The notes: generated by a model from the sequence alone, not told the origin. Positions 50,110 through 60,797 are shown, counted from the first letter of the stretch. The stretch: DNA of 64,000 nucleotides from Mumia flava (GCF_002797495.1 NZ_PGEZ01000001.1:2852001-2916000); one strand, 5' to 3'. Program-made: numbers and translations.

Positions 50110-51326
50110 GTGGACACCGACGTCGATCTGGCCGACCCGGCCTTCGTGGCCGACCCGTACCCGACGCTCGCCGAGCTGAGGGACCAGGGGCCGATGCTGT
50201 GGCACGCACCGACCGGTCGGTGGCTCGCCACGACCCATGCGGCTGTCTCCGCCACGCTCCGCAACCGCCGGCTCGGTCGGATCTGGACCGACTGGGACCC
50301 GGTCGAGGAGATGGAGCCGTTCAACGCGCTGCACCGCAACCAGATGATGGAGAACGAGCCGCCCGAGCACACCCGGTTGCGCCGGCTGGTCGCGGCGGCG
50401 TTCGGTCGTGGCCACGTGGAGCGGATGCGCCCGCGGGTCGAGGCCCTGACGGCACGCATGCTGGACGACGTCGCGGACCTCGCGTCCGCCGGCGACGGGA
50501 CGGTCGACGTCCTCGGCGCGTACGCCGAGCCGCTCCCGGTCTACGTCATCTGCGACATGCTCGGCGTGCCCGGGGACGACCACGCGCGCCTGCGTGGTTG
50601 GTCCCAGGGCATCGTCCACATGTACGAGGAGGGGGTCGACGACGCGACGAAGCGTCAGGCGATCGAGGCCAGCACCGAGTTCAGCGCGTACGTCGCCGAT
50701 CTCGTCGAGGTGCGCAAGCGGGCGATCACAGACGGCCGCGGCGGGGACGACCTGCTCACCGACCTGATCGCGGAGCGCGACTCCGGGACGCGCCTGTCCG
50801 ACGACGAGCTGGTCGCCACCGTCGTCCTGCTGCTCAACGCCGGCCACGAGGCGTCGGTCAACGTGTTCGGAAACGGCCTGCACGCGCTGCTGTCGCACCC
50901 GTGGCAGCGCGACCGGGTGCTGGCCGGCGAGGTGCCGGTGGCCACGGCGCTGGAGGAGCTGATCCGCTACGACGCGCCGCTGCAGCTGTTCGAGCGGACC
51001 GCGACCACGGAGGTCGAGATCGAGGGGACCACGGTGCGCCCGGGCGAGACGGTCGCGTGCCTGATGGGCTCCGCGAACCGCGATCCCGCGGTGTTCGACG
51101 ATGCAGCGGCCTTCGACGTCGCTCGTGACCCGAACCCGCACGTCGGGTTCGGTATGGGCCTGCACTTCTGCCTCGGCGCGCCGCTGGCGCGGATGGAGCT
51201 GGAGATCTCGTTGCGTGGTCTGCTGGAGCGGTTCGGCCCCGTGGAGCTGACCGGTGTGGCTCCCCGGCGCCCGACCTGGGTGCTGCGCGGTTTCGAGTCG
51301 GTCGAGGTGGACCTGAAGGAGGCAGC

Positions 51327-51330
<4 letters not shown>
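50110..51330 (+). CDS. Cytochrome P450 embedded in the nucleoside salvage operon
   Basis: This 406-residue soluble class I P450 has the heme-binding loop FGMGLHFCLGAPLARME (Cys thiolate), an ExxR motif in ALEELIRYDAPLQLF, and an I-helix LLLNAGHEASVNVFGNG where the usual acid-Thr pair reads Glu-Ala followed by Ser. The C-helix stretch ENEPPEHTRLRRLVAAAF is also typical. No ferredoxin or reductase gene is adjacent. It lies between cdd and deoA, and its stop overlaps the deoA start (ATGA), which implies co-expression with pyrimidine nucleoside breakdown. The substrate is unknown. Confidence 0.94.
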
Positions 51331-52616
<1,286 letters not shown>

Positions 52617-52646
52617 CCCGACGTCGGGTGTGGCCCACGTCACGGA

Positions 52647-52652
52647 TACGGT
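52647..52652 (+). promoter_or_regulatory. -10 element, leaderless start of the MaoC-type gene
   Basis: TACGGT ends 6 bases before the ATG at 52659. Confidence 0.55.
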
Positions 52653-52658
52653 GAGGTC

Positions 52659-53114
52659 ATGCGCGTGCTCAACTCTTCGGACGAGATCGCCTCGGCCGCC
52701 GGCACCACGCTCGGGACGAGTGAGTGGCTGGAGGTCACCCAGGACCGCATCGACGCGTTCGCCGACGCGACCGGGGACCACCAGTGGATCCACGTCGACC
52801 CGCAGAAGGCGCTCGAGGGGCCGTACGGCTCGACCATCGCCCACGGCTATCTGACGCTGTCGCTGGTTCCGCTGTTCGGGTCCCAGGTGTTCGCGTTCGC
52901 AGGCGACGCCGCCAAGGTGAACTACGGCCTCAACAAGGTACGGTTCCCCGCGCCGGTCCCGGTGGGATCGAAGGTGCGCGGACACGTCGCGCTGGGCGAC
53001 GTGGTGGACATCCCCACCGGCCAGCAGGTCACGATCCGCTACACGATCGAGATCCAGGGCTCGGACAAGCCGGCCTGCGTCGCCGAGACCGTCGTGCTGC
53101 TGCTCGGCTCCTGA
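52659..53114 (+). CDS. MaoC-family (R)-specific hydratase/dehydratase
   Basis: This 151-residue hot-dog protein carries the hydratase 2 motif (DAFADATGDHQWIHVDPQKA then STIAHGYLTLSLVPL, with catalytic Asp and His). Such enzymes hydrate enoyl-CoA or related thioesters. The substrate is unknown and no thioester pathway genes are adjacent. It interrupts the deoA-add order, with its own leaderless promoter. Confidence 0.9.
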   Translation: MRVLNSSDEIASAAGTTLGTSEWLEVTQDRIDAFADATGDHQWIHVDPQKALEGPYGSTIAHGYLTLSLVPLFGSQVFAFAGDAAKVNYGLNKVRFPAPVPVGSKVRGHVALGDVVDIPTGQQVTIRYTIEIQGSDKPACVAETVVLLLGS

Positions 53115-53132
53115 GGAGCAGCGGCAGGCCAC

Positions 53133-53138
53133 TAGGCT
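53133..53138 (+). promoter_or_regulatory. -10 element, leaderless start of add
   Basis: TAGGCT ends 6 bases before the ATG at 53145. Confidence 0.65.
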
Positions 53139-53144
53139 GGCCGC

Positions 53145-54230
53145 ATGCTGACGCTCGAGGAGATCCGAGGGGTTCCGAAGGTCCTGCTGCACGACCACCT
53201 CGACGGAGGGGTGCGGCCGCAGACCGTGGCCGAGATCGCCGAGCGGATCGGTCACCGCCTGCCGGTCGAGGACCCCGACGACCTCGGCCGCTGGTTCGCC
53301 GACGCGGCCGGCTCCGGCACACTGGTGCGCTACCTCGAGACCTTCGAGCACACCGTCGCCGTGATGCAGACGACCGAGGACCTGGTCCGGGTCGCGCGCG
53401 AGTGCGTGGTCGACCTCGCCGGCGACGGGGTCGTGTACGCCGAGGTGCGGTGGGCCCCGGAGCAGCACCTGACGGCGGGGCTGACGCTGACCGGTGCCGT
53501 CGATGCGGTCCGCGAGGGGTTCGCCCAGGGCACGGCCGAGGCGCAGCGTGCGGGGCGGACGATCGTCGCGCGTCAGATCCTCACCGCGATGCGGCACCAG
53601 GCGCGTTCCCTGGAGATCGCCGAGCTCGCGGTGGCGTACCGCGACTCGGGCGTGGTCGGGTTCGACATCGCCGGCGCTGAGGCGGGCTACCCGCCCACCC
53701 GGCACCTCGACGCCTTCGAGTACCTCCACCGCGAGAACGCCCACTTCACCATCCACGCCGGCGAGGCGTTCGGGCTGCCCTCGATCTGGCAGGCGATCCA
53801 GTGGTGCGGCGCCGACCGGCTCGGTCACGGCGTCCGGATCATCGACGACGTGGACACGTCGGACCCGTCGGCCCCGCGGCTCGGGCGGCTCGCCGCGTAC
53901 GTCCGTGACAAGCGGATCCCGCTGGAGCTGTGCCCGTCGTCGAACGTCCAGACCGGAGCGGCGGCGTCGATCGCCGAGCACCCGGTCGGCACGCTGGCCG
54001 ACCTCGGGTTCCGGGTGACCGTCAACACCGACAACCGCCTGATGAGCCAGACGTCGATGAGCCGGGAGATGGCGCTGCTCAGTGAGGCGTTCGGTTACGG
54101 GCTGGACGACCTGCGATGGTTCTCGGTGAACGCGATGAAGAGCGCCTTCCTGCCCTTCGACGAGCGCCTCGCGATGATCCAGGACGTGGTCAAACCGGGA
54201 TATGATACGCGGTCTCTCGACACGCTCTGA
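53145..54230 (+). CDS. add: Adenosine deaminase
   Basis: This 361-residue Zn enzyme converts (deoxy)adenosine to (deoxy)inosine. It shows [14 protein letters not shown] (two Zn histidines), [26 protein letters not shown] (Zn His and catalytic Glu), [11 protein letters not shown] and [11 protein letters not shown] (Zn Asp). The product can feed the PNP encoded at the right end of the window. Confidence 0.96.
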   Translation: MLTLEEIRGVPKVLLHDHLDGGVRPQTVAEIAERIGHRLPVEDPDDLGRWFADAAGSGTLVRYLETFEHTVAVMQTTEDLVRVARECVVDLAGDGVVYAEVRWAPEQHLTAGLTLTGAVDAVREGFAQGTAEAQRAGRTIVARQILTAMRHQARSLEIAELAVAYRDSGVVGFDIAGAEAGYPPTRHLDAFEYLHRENAHFTIHAGEAFGLPSIWQAIQWCGADRLGHGVRIIDDVDTSDPSAPRLGRLAAYVRDKRIPLELCPSSNVQTGAAASIAEHPVGTLADLGFRVTVNTDNRLMSQTSMSREMALLSEAFGYGLDDLRWFSVNAMKSAFLPFDERLAMIQDVVKPGYDTRSLDTL

Positions 54231-54244
54231 TACCTTGGCCCCGC

Positions 54245-54270
54245 GGTCGTGTGCGAGACACCACACGACC
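54245..54270 (+). terminator. Inverted repeat after add
   Basis: GGTCGTGTG and CACACGACC are perfectly complementary around an 8-base loop, 14 bp after the add stop. It could terminate add or act in control of the downstream VWA gene. The rest of 54271-54311 holds only the GGGAG ribosome site. Confidence 0.45.
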
Positions 54271-54311
54271 ATGTGTGTGACCAGACGACCCCCCCAACGT
54301 AGGGAGCACTC

Positions 54312-55910
54312 ATGGGCGGCCGACACGCCATGTCCAAGGAGAGCGATGCTGCACGCAAGTGGCAGTACGGCATCGGTCTCCTTGTCGTTGCCTCCATCCT
54401 GGCCGGCGTCTTCGTGCTGCGCGACGACGAGGAGCCGGCGGTCGCCGACTGCGCGTCGACGACCGACGTCTCGGTAGCGGCGTCGCCGGAGATCGCCGAG
54501 GTCGTCACCTCGGCCGCCGAGCGCGCCGCGGACGAGGCGTGCACCACCTACGACGTGCAGGCGCAGGCGCCCGCCGTGGTCGCGCAGTCGATCGCGGTCG
54601 GCGACGGTGTGCCGGACATCTGGATCCCGGACTCGACGCTGTGGCTGGGCCGCGTCCAGGCGCAGCTCGTCGAGGGTGCCCAGGGTCCTCAGGTGGTCTC
54701 GGAGTCGGTCGCGGCGACCCCGGTGGTCCTGGCCGGTCAGGCGGACGCGATCGCGAGCCCGCAGACCTGGCTCCAGGCGCTGTCGTCCCCGCAGTTCGTC
54801 AGCGGCGACCCGCTCGCGTCGACCGAGGCGACGGTCCCGCTGATCGCCTCGCAGGCCGAGGCCGCGAAGGGCGTCACCGATGCCGAGCAGGTCTCGGCCG
54901 CGGTCGTGGCGCTCGCCCAGAACCAGACGGTCGACAAGGCGGTCTCCGACAACGCCGGCCTGATCAAGCAGGCAGCGGGCGGCAGCACGGTCGTCCTGAC
55001 CGAGCAGGCGCTGGCGTCCAACCCGGACGCCGCGGCCCTCACCGGTGTGGTCCCGAAGACGGGCACGATGATGCTGAACTACCCGCTCGCCGTCACGGCT
55101 GACACGGCGACGGACGCCGCCTCGGCGCTGGCCGGTGCGCTCAGCTCCGCGAGCGGTGTGGGTGACCTGACGGCCGCCGGGTTCCGCACCCCGGACGGCG
55201 CTGCGCCCGACGAGGGCGGTGTCGGCGCGTTCACCCCGATCACGGTCGACGACCCGGCGGCGGTCACGAAGCTGCTCCGGTCGTGGTCCTCGATCGCGCT
55301 CCCCGGCCAGACGCTGGCCGTGATCGACGTGTCCGGCTCGATGGCCGCGCAGGCCGGAGACTCGACCCGGATGGAGCTCACGATCCAGTCGGCCCTCACG
55401 GGTCTCGCCGCGATGCCGGACTCGTGGAAGATCGGCACGTGGGCGTTCTCGGTCGGCCTCGACGGCGACAAGGACTACAAGGAGCTCGCTCCGATCCGCC
55501 GGCTCGGCTCGTCCAGCGGCGGCGTCACCCACCGCAGGGTCGAGGAGCGTGTGACCTCCGAGCTCGGCTCGCTCGTCGGCGGCGGGACCGGCCTCTACGA
55601 CACCGTCCTGGCGGCCTACCGCACCGTGCAGTCGCAGTACGACCCGCGCGCCGTCAACAGCGTGATCGTGCTGACCGACGGCCGCAACGAGGACAGCAAC
55701 AGCCTGTCGCTGTCGGAGCTGCTGGCGACGCTCCAGCGCGAGCGCGACCCCGCACGGCCGGTGATCGTGATCGCCCTCGGCATCACGAAGGACGCCGACG
55801 AGTCCGCTCTGAAGAAGATCGCGAACGTCACCGGCGGTCTCTCGTACATCGCCCGCGAGCCCGCCGACATCCCGGCCGTGTTCGTCGACGCGCTGCAGTC
55901 GCGAGGCTGA
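54312..55910 (+). CDS. Membrane-anchored solute-binding-like protein with C-terminal VWA domain
   Basis: This 532-residue protein begins with one membrane segment (YGIGLLVVASILAGVFVL) and then faces outward. Residues about 45-290 resemble a type 2 periplasmic solute-binding domain (DIWIPDSTLWLGRVQ, ATPVVLAGQADAIASPQTW). Residues about 330-532 form a von Willebrand A domain with an intact MIDAS, VIDVSGSMAAQAGDST, plus GGGTGLYDTVLAAYR and VIVLTDGRNED. Similar SBP-VWA proteins occur widely in actinobacteria with unknown function, probably adhesion or ligand-dependent assembly. Start ATG has AGGGAG upstream. Confidence 0.85.
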   Translation: MGGRHAMSKESDAARKWQYGIGLLVVASILAGVFVLRDDEEPAVADCASTTDVSVAASPEIAEVVTSAAERAADEACTTYDVQAQAPAVVAQSIAVGDGVPDIWIPDSTLWLGRVQAQLVEGAQGPQVVSESVAATPVVLAGQADAIASPQTWLQALSSPQFVSGDPLASTEATVPLIASQAEAAKGVTDAEQVSAAVVALAQNQTVDKAVSDNAGLIKQAAGGSTVVLTEQALASNPDAAALTGVVPKTGTMMLNYPLAVTADTATDAASALAGALSSASGVGDLTAAGFRTPDGAAPDEGGVGAFTPITVDDPAAVTKLLRSWSSIALPGQTLAVIDVSGSMAAQAGDSTRMELTIQSALTGLAAMPDSWKIGTWAFSVGLDGDKDYKELAPIRRLGSSSGGVTHRRVEERVTSELGSLVGGGTGLYDTVLAAYRTVQSQYDPRAVNSVIVLTDGRNEDSNSLSLSELLATLQRERDPARPVIVIALGITKDADESALKKIANVTGGLSYIAREPADIPAVFVDALQSRG

Positions 55911-55934
55911 GCGCGTCACACCCCGCCGCGACTC

Positions 55935-55982
55935 GACGGCTTCTCCACCGAATCAGCAACGCGATTCGGTGGAGAAGCCGTC
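55935..55982. terminator. Bidirectional terminator between convergent VWA and kinase genes
   Basis: A perfect 20-bp stem, GACGGCTTCTCCACCGAATC at 55935-55954 with its complement at 55963-55982, and an 8-base loop. It sits between two stop codons and is the strongest hairpin in the window. Confidence 0.75.
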
Positions 55983-55995
55983 ACATCGGGGGCGC

Positions 55996-56598
55996 TCAGG
56001 CGCCGCGCAGGGCCGCGATCCGGCGCTCGGCCGCGCGAGGCGTCACCGGGCTGCAGCCCCGGTCGACCGCCGCCGCGACCACAGCAGGCTCGGCGCGCAT
56101 CAGCGCCCAGCCGCGGCGCAGCAGGACGCCCAGAGGCTTGCGCTTCTCCCGCAGGTCCCGCACGAGTCGCAGGACGAACGTGACCATCCTCTGGTGACGG
56201 ACGCAGAACGCCTGCGCGAGCAGTCCCCGCTCGGCGAGCTCCGCGACGACGTCGGGCGCGAAGAGGCCCTCGGCGACCACGAGCGGCGCTCCGCCGAGGG
56301 CGAGCCGCTGGGACCCCGTACGCCGGCTGGCAGCGATGTCGTAGACGGGGACGTCGGAGGTCCCGCTCCGGCACAGCCGCTCCAGCGCGTCGCAGGCGGC
56401 GTCGTGGTCCCACGACGCGACGTCGTCCCAGTCCACCACCTCGACGTCCCCGAACCGTACGCGCGGCAGCCCGGGTGCGTCGTGGTCGCGGTAGAAGTCG
56501 TCGAGCCGCAGCACCGGCAGGCCGCTGCGCTCGGCGACGCGCGACTTGCCGGAGCCGGAGGGACCTGCGAGGACGACGACGCGGGCCGGCGCGCTCAC
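55996..56598 (-). CDS. Uridine-kinase-like P-loop kinase
   Basis: This 200-residue protein has a P-loop (VVLAGPSGSGKSRVAE, about 8-22) and the uridine kinase-like substrate motif LRLDDFYRDHD. VVDWDDVASWDHDAACDAL and VVAEGLFAPDVV follow. It is likely a (deoxy)nucleoside or sugar kinase; the exact substrate is uncertain. It is last in the deoC-ALDH-ALDH-like-kinase operon. Its GTG overlaps the upstream stop (GTGA). Confidence 0.82.
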   Translation of the reverse strand: MSAPARVVVLAGPSGSGKSRVAERSGLPVLRLDDFYRDHDAPGLPRVRFGDVEVVDWDDVASWDHDAACDALERLCRSGTSDVPVYDIAASRRTGSQRLALGGAPLVVAEGLFAPDVVAELAERGLLAQAFCVRHQRMVTFVLRLVRDLREKRKPLGVLLRRGWALMRAEPAVVAAAVDRGCSPVTPRAAERRIAALRGA

Positions 56599-57455
56599 AC
56601 GCCGACCGGGTGCCAGACGGTCTTCGTCTCGAGGAACGTCGTCATCCGGCCGATCCCGGGCGTCGCCGTCCAGTCCGGTGCGCTCGGGCGCAGCACGCGC
56701 TTGAGGTTCACCGCCGCCTCGGCCTCGAGCTCGGCGGCCCCCTCGGCGTCGGTGATCCCGGTGAGGTCGAGGGCGTTCACGTCCAGGTGCGCGGCGAGCC
56801 ACGGGGCGAGCGCGTCGGCGTCGCCGGTCAGCACGTTGACGACGCCCCCGGGGACGTCGGAGGTCGCGAGCACCTCCGCGAGCGTGATCGCCGGCAGCGG
56901 GCGCTCGTACGAGCTGACCACGACCGCGGTGTTGCCCGAGACGATGACGGGAGCGAGCACGCTCACCAGCCCGAGGAGGCTGTCGTCGGCCGGGGCGACC
57001 ACCGCGACGACGCCGGTCGGCTCCGGCGAGGACAGGTTGAAGAACGGCCCCGCGACCTGGTTGGCGTTGCCCGTGACCTGGGCGAGCTTGTCGGCCCACC
57101 CGGCGTACCAGACCCAGCGGTCGATCGCGGCGTCCACCTTCTTGGCGGCCTGCGGCTTGGTCAGACCCTCGGCCGCGGCGACGTCCGAGGTGAACTGGTC
57201 GTGCCGTCCCTCGATCATCTCCGCGACGCGGTAGAGGACCTGCCCCCGGTTGTACGGGGTGCGTCCCGCCCATCCGCCGAACGCCTTGCGCGCGGCGACG
57301 ACGGCGTCGCGCGCGTCCTTGCGGGAGGCCTTCGCGGCGTTCGCGAGGAAGCGGCCCTTCGCATCGGACACCTCGAAGGTGTGCCCGGACTCCGAGCGCG
57401 GGAACGCCCCACCGATGTAGAGCTTGTACGTCTTGCGCACGTCGAGCCGGCTCAC
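56595..57455 (-). CDS. Truncated aldehyde dehydrogenase-like protein without catalytic residues
   Basis: This 286-residue protein matches only the first part of an aldehyde dehydrogenase (TYKLYIGGAFPRSESGHTFE, ARDAVVAARKAFGGWAGRTP, WVWYAGWADKLAQVTG). It ends soon after the NAD-binding half. It contains no cysteine at all, lacks the LELGGK glutamate, and the usual PWNFP segment reads PADDS. It cannot be an active dehydrogenase. It starts by GTGA overlap with the full-length ALDH gene and is followed by the kinase in the same way, so it is maintained in an operon. It may be a regulatory or structural partner of the active ALDH. Confidence 0.85.
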   Translation of the reverse strand: MSRLDVRKTYKLYIGGAFPRSESGHTFEVSDAKGRFLANAAKASRKDARDAVVAARKAFGGWAGRTPYNRGQVLYRVAEMIEGRHDQFTSDVAAAEGLTKPQAAKKVDAAIDRWVWYAGWADKLAQVTGNANQVAGPFFNLSSPEPTGVVAVVAPADDSLLGLVSVLAPVIVSGNTAVVVSSYERPLPAITLAEVLATSDVPGGVVNVLTGDADALAPWLAAHLDVNALDLTGITDAEGAAELEAEAAVNLKRVLRPSAPDWTATPGIGRMTTFLETKTVWHPVGV

Positions 57456-58924
57456 GCGTCCTCGCCTCCCTCGGCGAGGTACGCAGCCAGCCCGTGCCGC
57501 CCGCCCTCGCGACCGTACCCGGATTCCTTGTAGCCGCCGAACGGCGACGCCGGGTCGAACTTGTTGAACGTGTTGGCCCACACCACGCCGGCGCGCAGCC
57601 GGTCGGCCATCGCCAGGATCCGCGAGCCCTTCTCGGTCCACACCCCGGCCGACAGTCCGTACGGCGTGTTGTTGGCCTTCGCGACCGCCTCGTCGGGCGT
57701 CCGGAACGTCAGGACCGACAGCACCGGTCCGAAGATCTCCTCGCGGGCGATCCGGTGGGCCTGGGTGACGCCGGTGAAGATCGTCGGCGCGTACCAGAAG
57801 CCGCTGCTCGGCAGGTCGCACGGAGGCGACCAGCGCTCCGCGCCCTCGGCGTCCCCGGTCCTGGCCAGCTCGGTGATCCGGTCGAGCTGCTCGCGGGAGT
57901 TGATCGCGCCGACGTCGGTGTTCTTGTCCAGCGGGTCGCCCACGCGCAAGGTCGTCATGCGGCGCTTCAGCCGGTCCATCACGTCGTCGTAGACGTTCTC
58001 CTGGACCAGCAGGCGTGAGCCGGCGCAGCAGACGTGCCCCTGGTTGAAGAAGATGCCCGAGACGATGCCCTCGACGGCCTGGTCGAGCGGGGCGTCGTCG
58101 AAGAGGATGTTCGCGGCCTTGCCGCCGAGCTCGAGGGTGAGCCGCTTGTCGGTGCCGGCGACCGAGCGGGCGATCTGACGCCCGACGTCGGTGGACCCGG
58201 TGAACGCGACCTTGTCGACCCCCGGGTGGGACACGAGGGCGCGACCGGTCTCCCCGGCGCCGGTGACGATGTTGACCACGCCCGGCGGGAGGTCGGCCTG
58301 CTGGCAGATCTCGGCGAAGAGCAGGGCGGTCAGCGGCGTCGTCTCCGCGGGCTTGAGGACGACGGTGTTGCCGGCAGCGAGGGCGGGCGCGATCTTCCAG
58401 GAGAGCATGAGCAGCGGGAAGTTCCACGGGATCACCTGGGCGGCGACGCCGAGCGGCCGTGGGCTCGTACCGAGGCCCGCGTGCTCGAGCTTGTCGGCCC
58501 ATCCGGCGTAGTAGAAGAACCACTGCGAGACCAGCGGCACGTCGACGTCGCGGGACTCGCGGATCGGCTTGCCGTTGTCCAGGGACTCCAGGACGGCCAG
58601 CTCGCGCGACCGCTCCGCGAGGATCCGGGCGATCCGGTAGAGGTACTTCGCGCGCTCGTGGCCGGGCATCCGGGACCAGACCCGCTGGTAGGCCCGCCGG
58701 GCGGCGGCGACGGCCGCGTCGACGTCGGCGTCGCCTGCCTCGGCGACCTCGGCGAGCACCTCCTCGCTCGCCGGGTTGACGGTCTTGAAGGAGCGCCCGT
58801 CGGCGCCGTCGACGAACGCACCGTCGACGAACAGCCCGTACGAGGGCCGCAGGTCGACGATCGCGCGCGACTCGGGCGCGGGCGCGTACTCGAGGGCGAC
58901 GGGTGGGATCGCGTGGTCGGTCAT
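57452..58924 (-). CDS. Aldehyde dehydrogenase of the deoxyribose catabolic operon
   Basis: This 490-residue NAD(P)-dependent aldehyde dehydrogenase is complete. It shows VIPWNFPLLMLSWKIAPALA, the AFTGSTDVGRQIA loop, LTLELGGKAANILF (general base Glu) and FFNQGHVCCAGSRLLV (catalytic Cys). It lies 7 bases after deoC on the same strand, so acetaldehyde released by DeoC is the likely substrate, giving acetate. This is inferred from context. Confidence 0.93.
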   Translation of the reverse strand: MTDHAIPPVALEYAPAPESRAIVDLRPSYGLFVDGAFVDGADGRSFKTVNPASEEVLAEVAEAGDADVDAAVAAARRAYQRVWSRMPGHERAKYLYRIARILAERSRELAVLESLDNGKPIRESRDVDVPLVSQWFFYYAGWADKLEHAGLGTSPRPLGVAAQVIPWNFPLLMLSWKIAPALAAGNTVVLKPAETTPLTALLFAEICQQADLPPGVVNIVTGAGETGRALVSHPGVDKVAFTGSTDVGRQIARSVAGTDKRLTLELGGKAANILFDDAPLDQAVEGIVSGIFFNQGHVCCAGSRLLVQENVYDDVMDRLKRRMTTLRVGDPLDKNTDVGAINSREQLDRITELARTGDAEGAERWSPPCDLPSSGFWYAPTIFTGVTQAHRIAREEIFGPVLSVLTFRTPDEAVAKANNTPYGLSAGVWTEKGSRILAMADRLRAGVVWANTFNKFDPASPFGGYKESGYGREGGRHGLAAYLAEGGEDA

Positions 58925-58931
58925 GCCTGCC

Positions 58932-59876
58932 TCAGTCGATCGTGACGTAGTCGGGTCCGGCGTAGCGGCCGGTGGTGAGCTTCTGACGCTGCATCAGCAG
59001 ATCGTTGAGCAGGCTGGAGGCGCCGAAGCGGAACCAGGTCGGCGTCATCCAGTCCAGGCCCGCGGTCTCGTTGACCGTGACGAGGTACTTGATCGCGTCC
59101 TTGGTGGTGCGGATCCCGCCCGCCGGCTTCACGCCGATCTGGCGACCGAACGCGTCGCGGTAGTCCCGTACGGCCTCGAGCATGAGCAGCGTGACCGGGA
59201 GCGTGGCCGCGGGCGAGACCTTGCCGGTGCTCGTCTTGATGAAGTCCGCGCCTGCCGCCATCGCGAGCCAGGACGCCCTGCGGACGTTGTCGTACGTCGC
59301 GAGCTCCCCGGTCTCGAGGATGACCTTGAGGTGGGCACGGGACCCGTCGGGGCGCTCGCACGCCGCGCGAATGGCGACGATCTCGTCGTAGACCTTGCGC
59401 AGGTCGCCGGCGAGGAACGCGCCACGGTCGATCACCATGTCGATCTCGCTGGCCCCGGCCTCGACGGCCATCGTGGTGTCGTCGACCTTCACCGACATCG
59501 GGGCCCGGCCCGACGGGAACGCGGTGGCGACGCTCGCGACGCCGATCGGCGCGTCGCCGAGGACCTCGCGCGCGGTCGCGACGAGGTCCGGGTAGACGCA
59601 GACGGCCGCGACCTGGGGACAGGTCGGGTCCGACGGGTCGGGGCGCAGCGCCTTGGCGGCCAGAGAGCGGACCTTGCCCGGGGTGTCGGCACCCTCGAGC
59701 GTGGTCAGGTCGACCATCGAGATCGCCAGGTCGATCGCCGTGGCCTTGGCCTCCTTCTTGATCGAGCGGGTGGCGAGGGCCGCGGCCCGGGCTTCCAGGC
59801 CGACGGCGTCGACCCCCGGGAGGTCCGTCAGGAGCGGGGCGACGTCGGACGCCGCGGGCTCGGAGGTGGTGGTCAC
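58932..59876 (-). CDS. deoC: Deoxyribose-phosphate aldolase
   Basis: This 314-residue class I aldolase cleaves 2-deoxyribose-5-phosphate to glyceraldehyde-3-phosphate and acetaldehyde. It shows VAAVCVYPDLVATAREVLG, EIDMVIDRGAFLAGD, LKVILETGEL, and the Schiff-base lysine in ADFIKTSTGKVSPAAT, with GVKPAGGIRTTKDA. It is longer than the E. coli enzyme, as in eukaryote-like and many actinobacterial forms. The GTG is 6 bases from TAGACT (leaderless). It leads the operon. Confidence 0.96.
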   Translation of the reverse strand: MTTTSEPAASDVAPLLTDLPGVDAVGLEARAAALATRSIKKEAKATAIDLAISMVDLTTLEGADTPGKVRSLAAKALRPDPSDPTCPQVAAVCVYPDLVATAREVLGDAPIGVASVATAFPSGRAPMSVKVDDTTMAVEAGASEIDMVIDRGAFLAGDLRKVYDEIVAIRAACERPDGSRAHLKVILETGELATYDNVRRASWLAMAAGADFIKTSTGKVSPAATLPVTLLMLEAVRDYRDAFGRQIGVKPAGGIRTTKDAIKYLVTVNETAGLDWMTPTWFRFGASSLLNDLLMQRQKLTTGRYAGPDYVTID

Positions 59877-59882
59877 CCCTGC

Positions 59883-59888
59883 AGTCTA
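59883..59888 (-). promoter_or_regulatory. -10 element, leaderless start of deoC
   Basis: TAGACT on the minus strand ends 6 bases before the GTG at 59876. Confidence 0.6.
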
Positions 59889-59942
59889 CGAACCCCGGCG
59901 CCGGAGAACAGGTCCCGTGCGCGCCGCACCGCGAGCGCGCGG

Positions 59943-59948
59943 CATGCT
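59943..59948 (+). promoter_or_regulatory. -10-like element of the universal stress protein gene
   Basis: CATGCT ends 6 bases before the ATG at 59955. Confidence 0.4.
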
Positions 59949-59954
59949 GGGGGC

Positions 59955-60788
59955 ATGAGTGAGCAACGTGGACCTGTGACCGTGGGGATCGACGGCTCGG
60001 CCGACAGCGCCCTGGCGGTCGCGTGGGCGACAGACCTGGCCGGTCGGGCGTCGGTGCCGCTGCGCGTCGTGGACGTGCTCGGAGCCGAGGAGGCCGAGAC
60101 CGACTGGGGTCGGCAGATGGCGGAGGACCGAGTCGCCGAGGTGCGCCGGCGGTTGGACGCCGCGGGCGTGTCGTACGAGGTGGAGACCCGCACGGGCCGA
60201 CCGGCCGAGCAGCTGATCGCCGCCGCGGGGGACGCGTCCGCGCTCGTCGTGGGGGCGAAGGGGCACGGGGCCGTCGAGGGCCTGCTGATCGGGTCGGTCA
60301 GCCAGCACGTGTCCCGGCACGCACCCTGCCCGGTGGTGGTGGTTCGCGAGCCGGCGGATGCCGCGGCGACGCGGGTCGTGGTCGGTGCCGACGGGTCGGA
60401 CGAGAGCGTGGCGGCGCTGAGCTGGGCGTTCGCGCACGCGGAGGCGACGGGTGCCCAGCTGCGGGTCGTCTACGCGTTCCGTACGTCCGCGCAGAGTCCG
60501 GCGGTGCTCTCGGGTTACGTGCCGACGAACGTCGGTGACGAGGTCGCGATCGCCGAGCGGTTCCTCGACGACCTGGTCGCGGTGACGGCGGAGTCGTACC
60601 CGGACGTGGTCGTCACGACCGACGCGATCCCGGTGCCGTCGACGCAGGCGCTGATCGAGGCGTCGCAGAGCGCGGCGCTCGTCGTGGTCGGCTCCCGGGG
60701 CCGCGGCGCGTTCGAGGGGCTGCTCCTCGGCTCGGTGAGCCAGACCCTCCTCCAGCACGCCGCCTGTCCGGTCGCCGTCGTCCGCTGA
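59955..60788 (+). CDS. Tandem universal stress protein (two UspA domains)
   Basis: This 277-residue protein has two UspA domains, each with the ATP-binding G-2x-G-9x-G-S/T motif: GAKGHGAVEGLLIGSVSQ in the first and GSRGRGAFEGLLLGSVSQ in the second. Starts VTVGIDGSADSALAVAWA and VVVGADGSDESVAALSWA mark the repeats. Tandem ATP-binding Usps in actinobacteria are linked to hypoxia and stasis. It is divergent from deoC. Confidence 0.92.
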   Translation: MSEQRGPVTVGIDGSADSALAVAWATDLAGRASVPLRVVDVLGAEEAETDWGRQMAEDRVAEVRRRLDAAGVSYEVETRTGRPAEQLIAAAGDASALVVGAKGHGAVEGLLIGSVSQHVSRHAPCPVVVVREPADAAATRVVVGADGSDESVAALSWAFAHAEATGAQLRVVYAFRTSAQSPAVLSGYVPTNVGDEVAIAERFLDDLVAVTAESYPDVVVTTDAIPVPSTQALIEASQSAALVVVGSRGRGAFEGLLLGSVSQTLLQHAACPVAVVR

Positions 60789-60797
60789 GCTCTCGCC

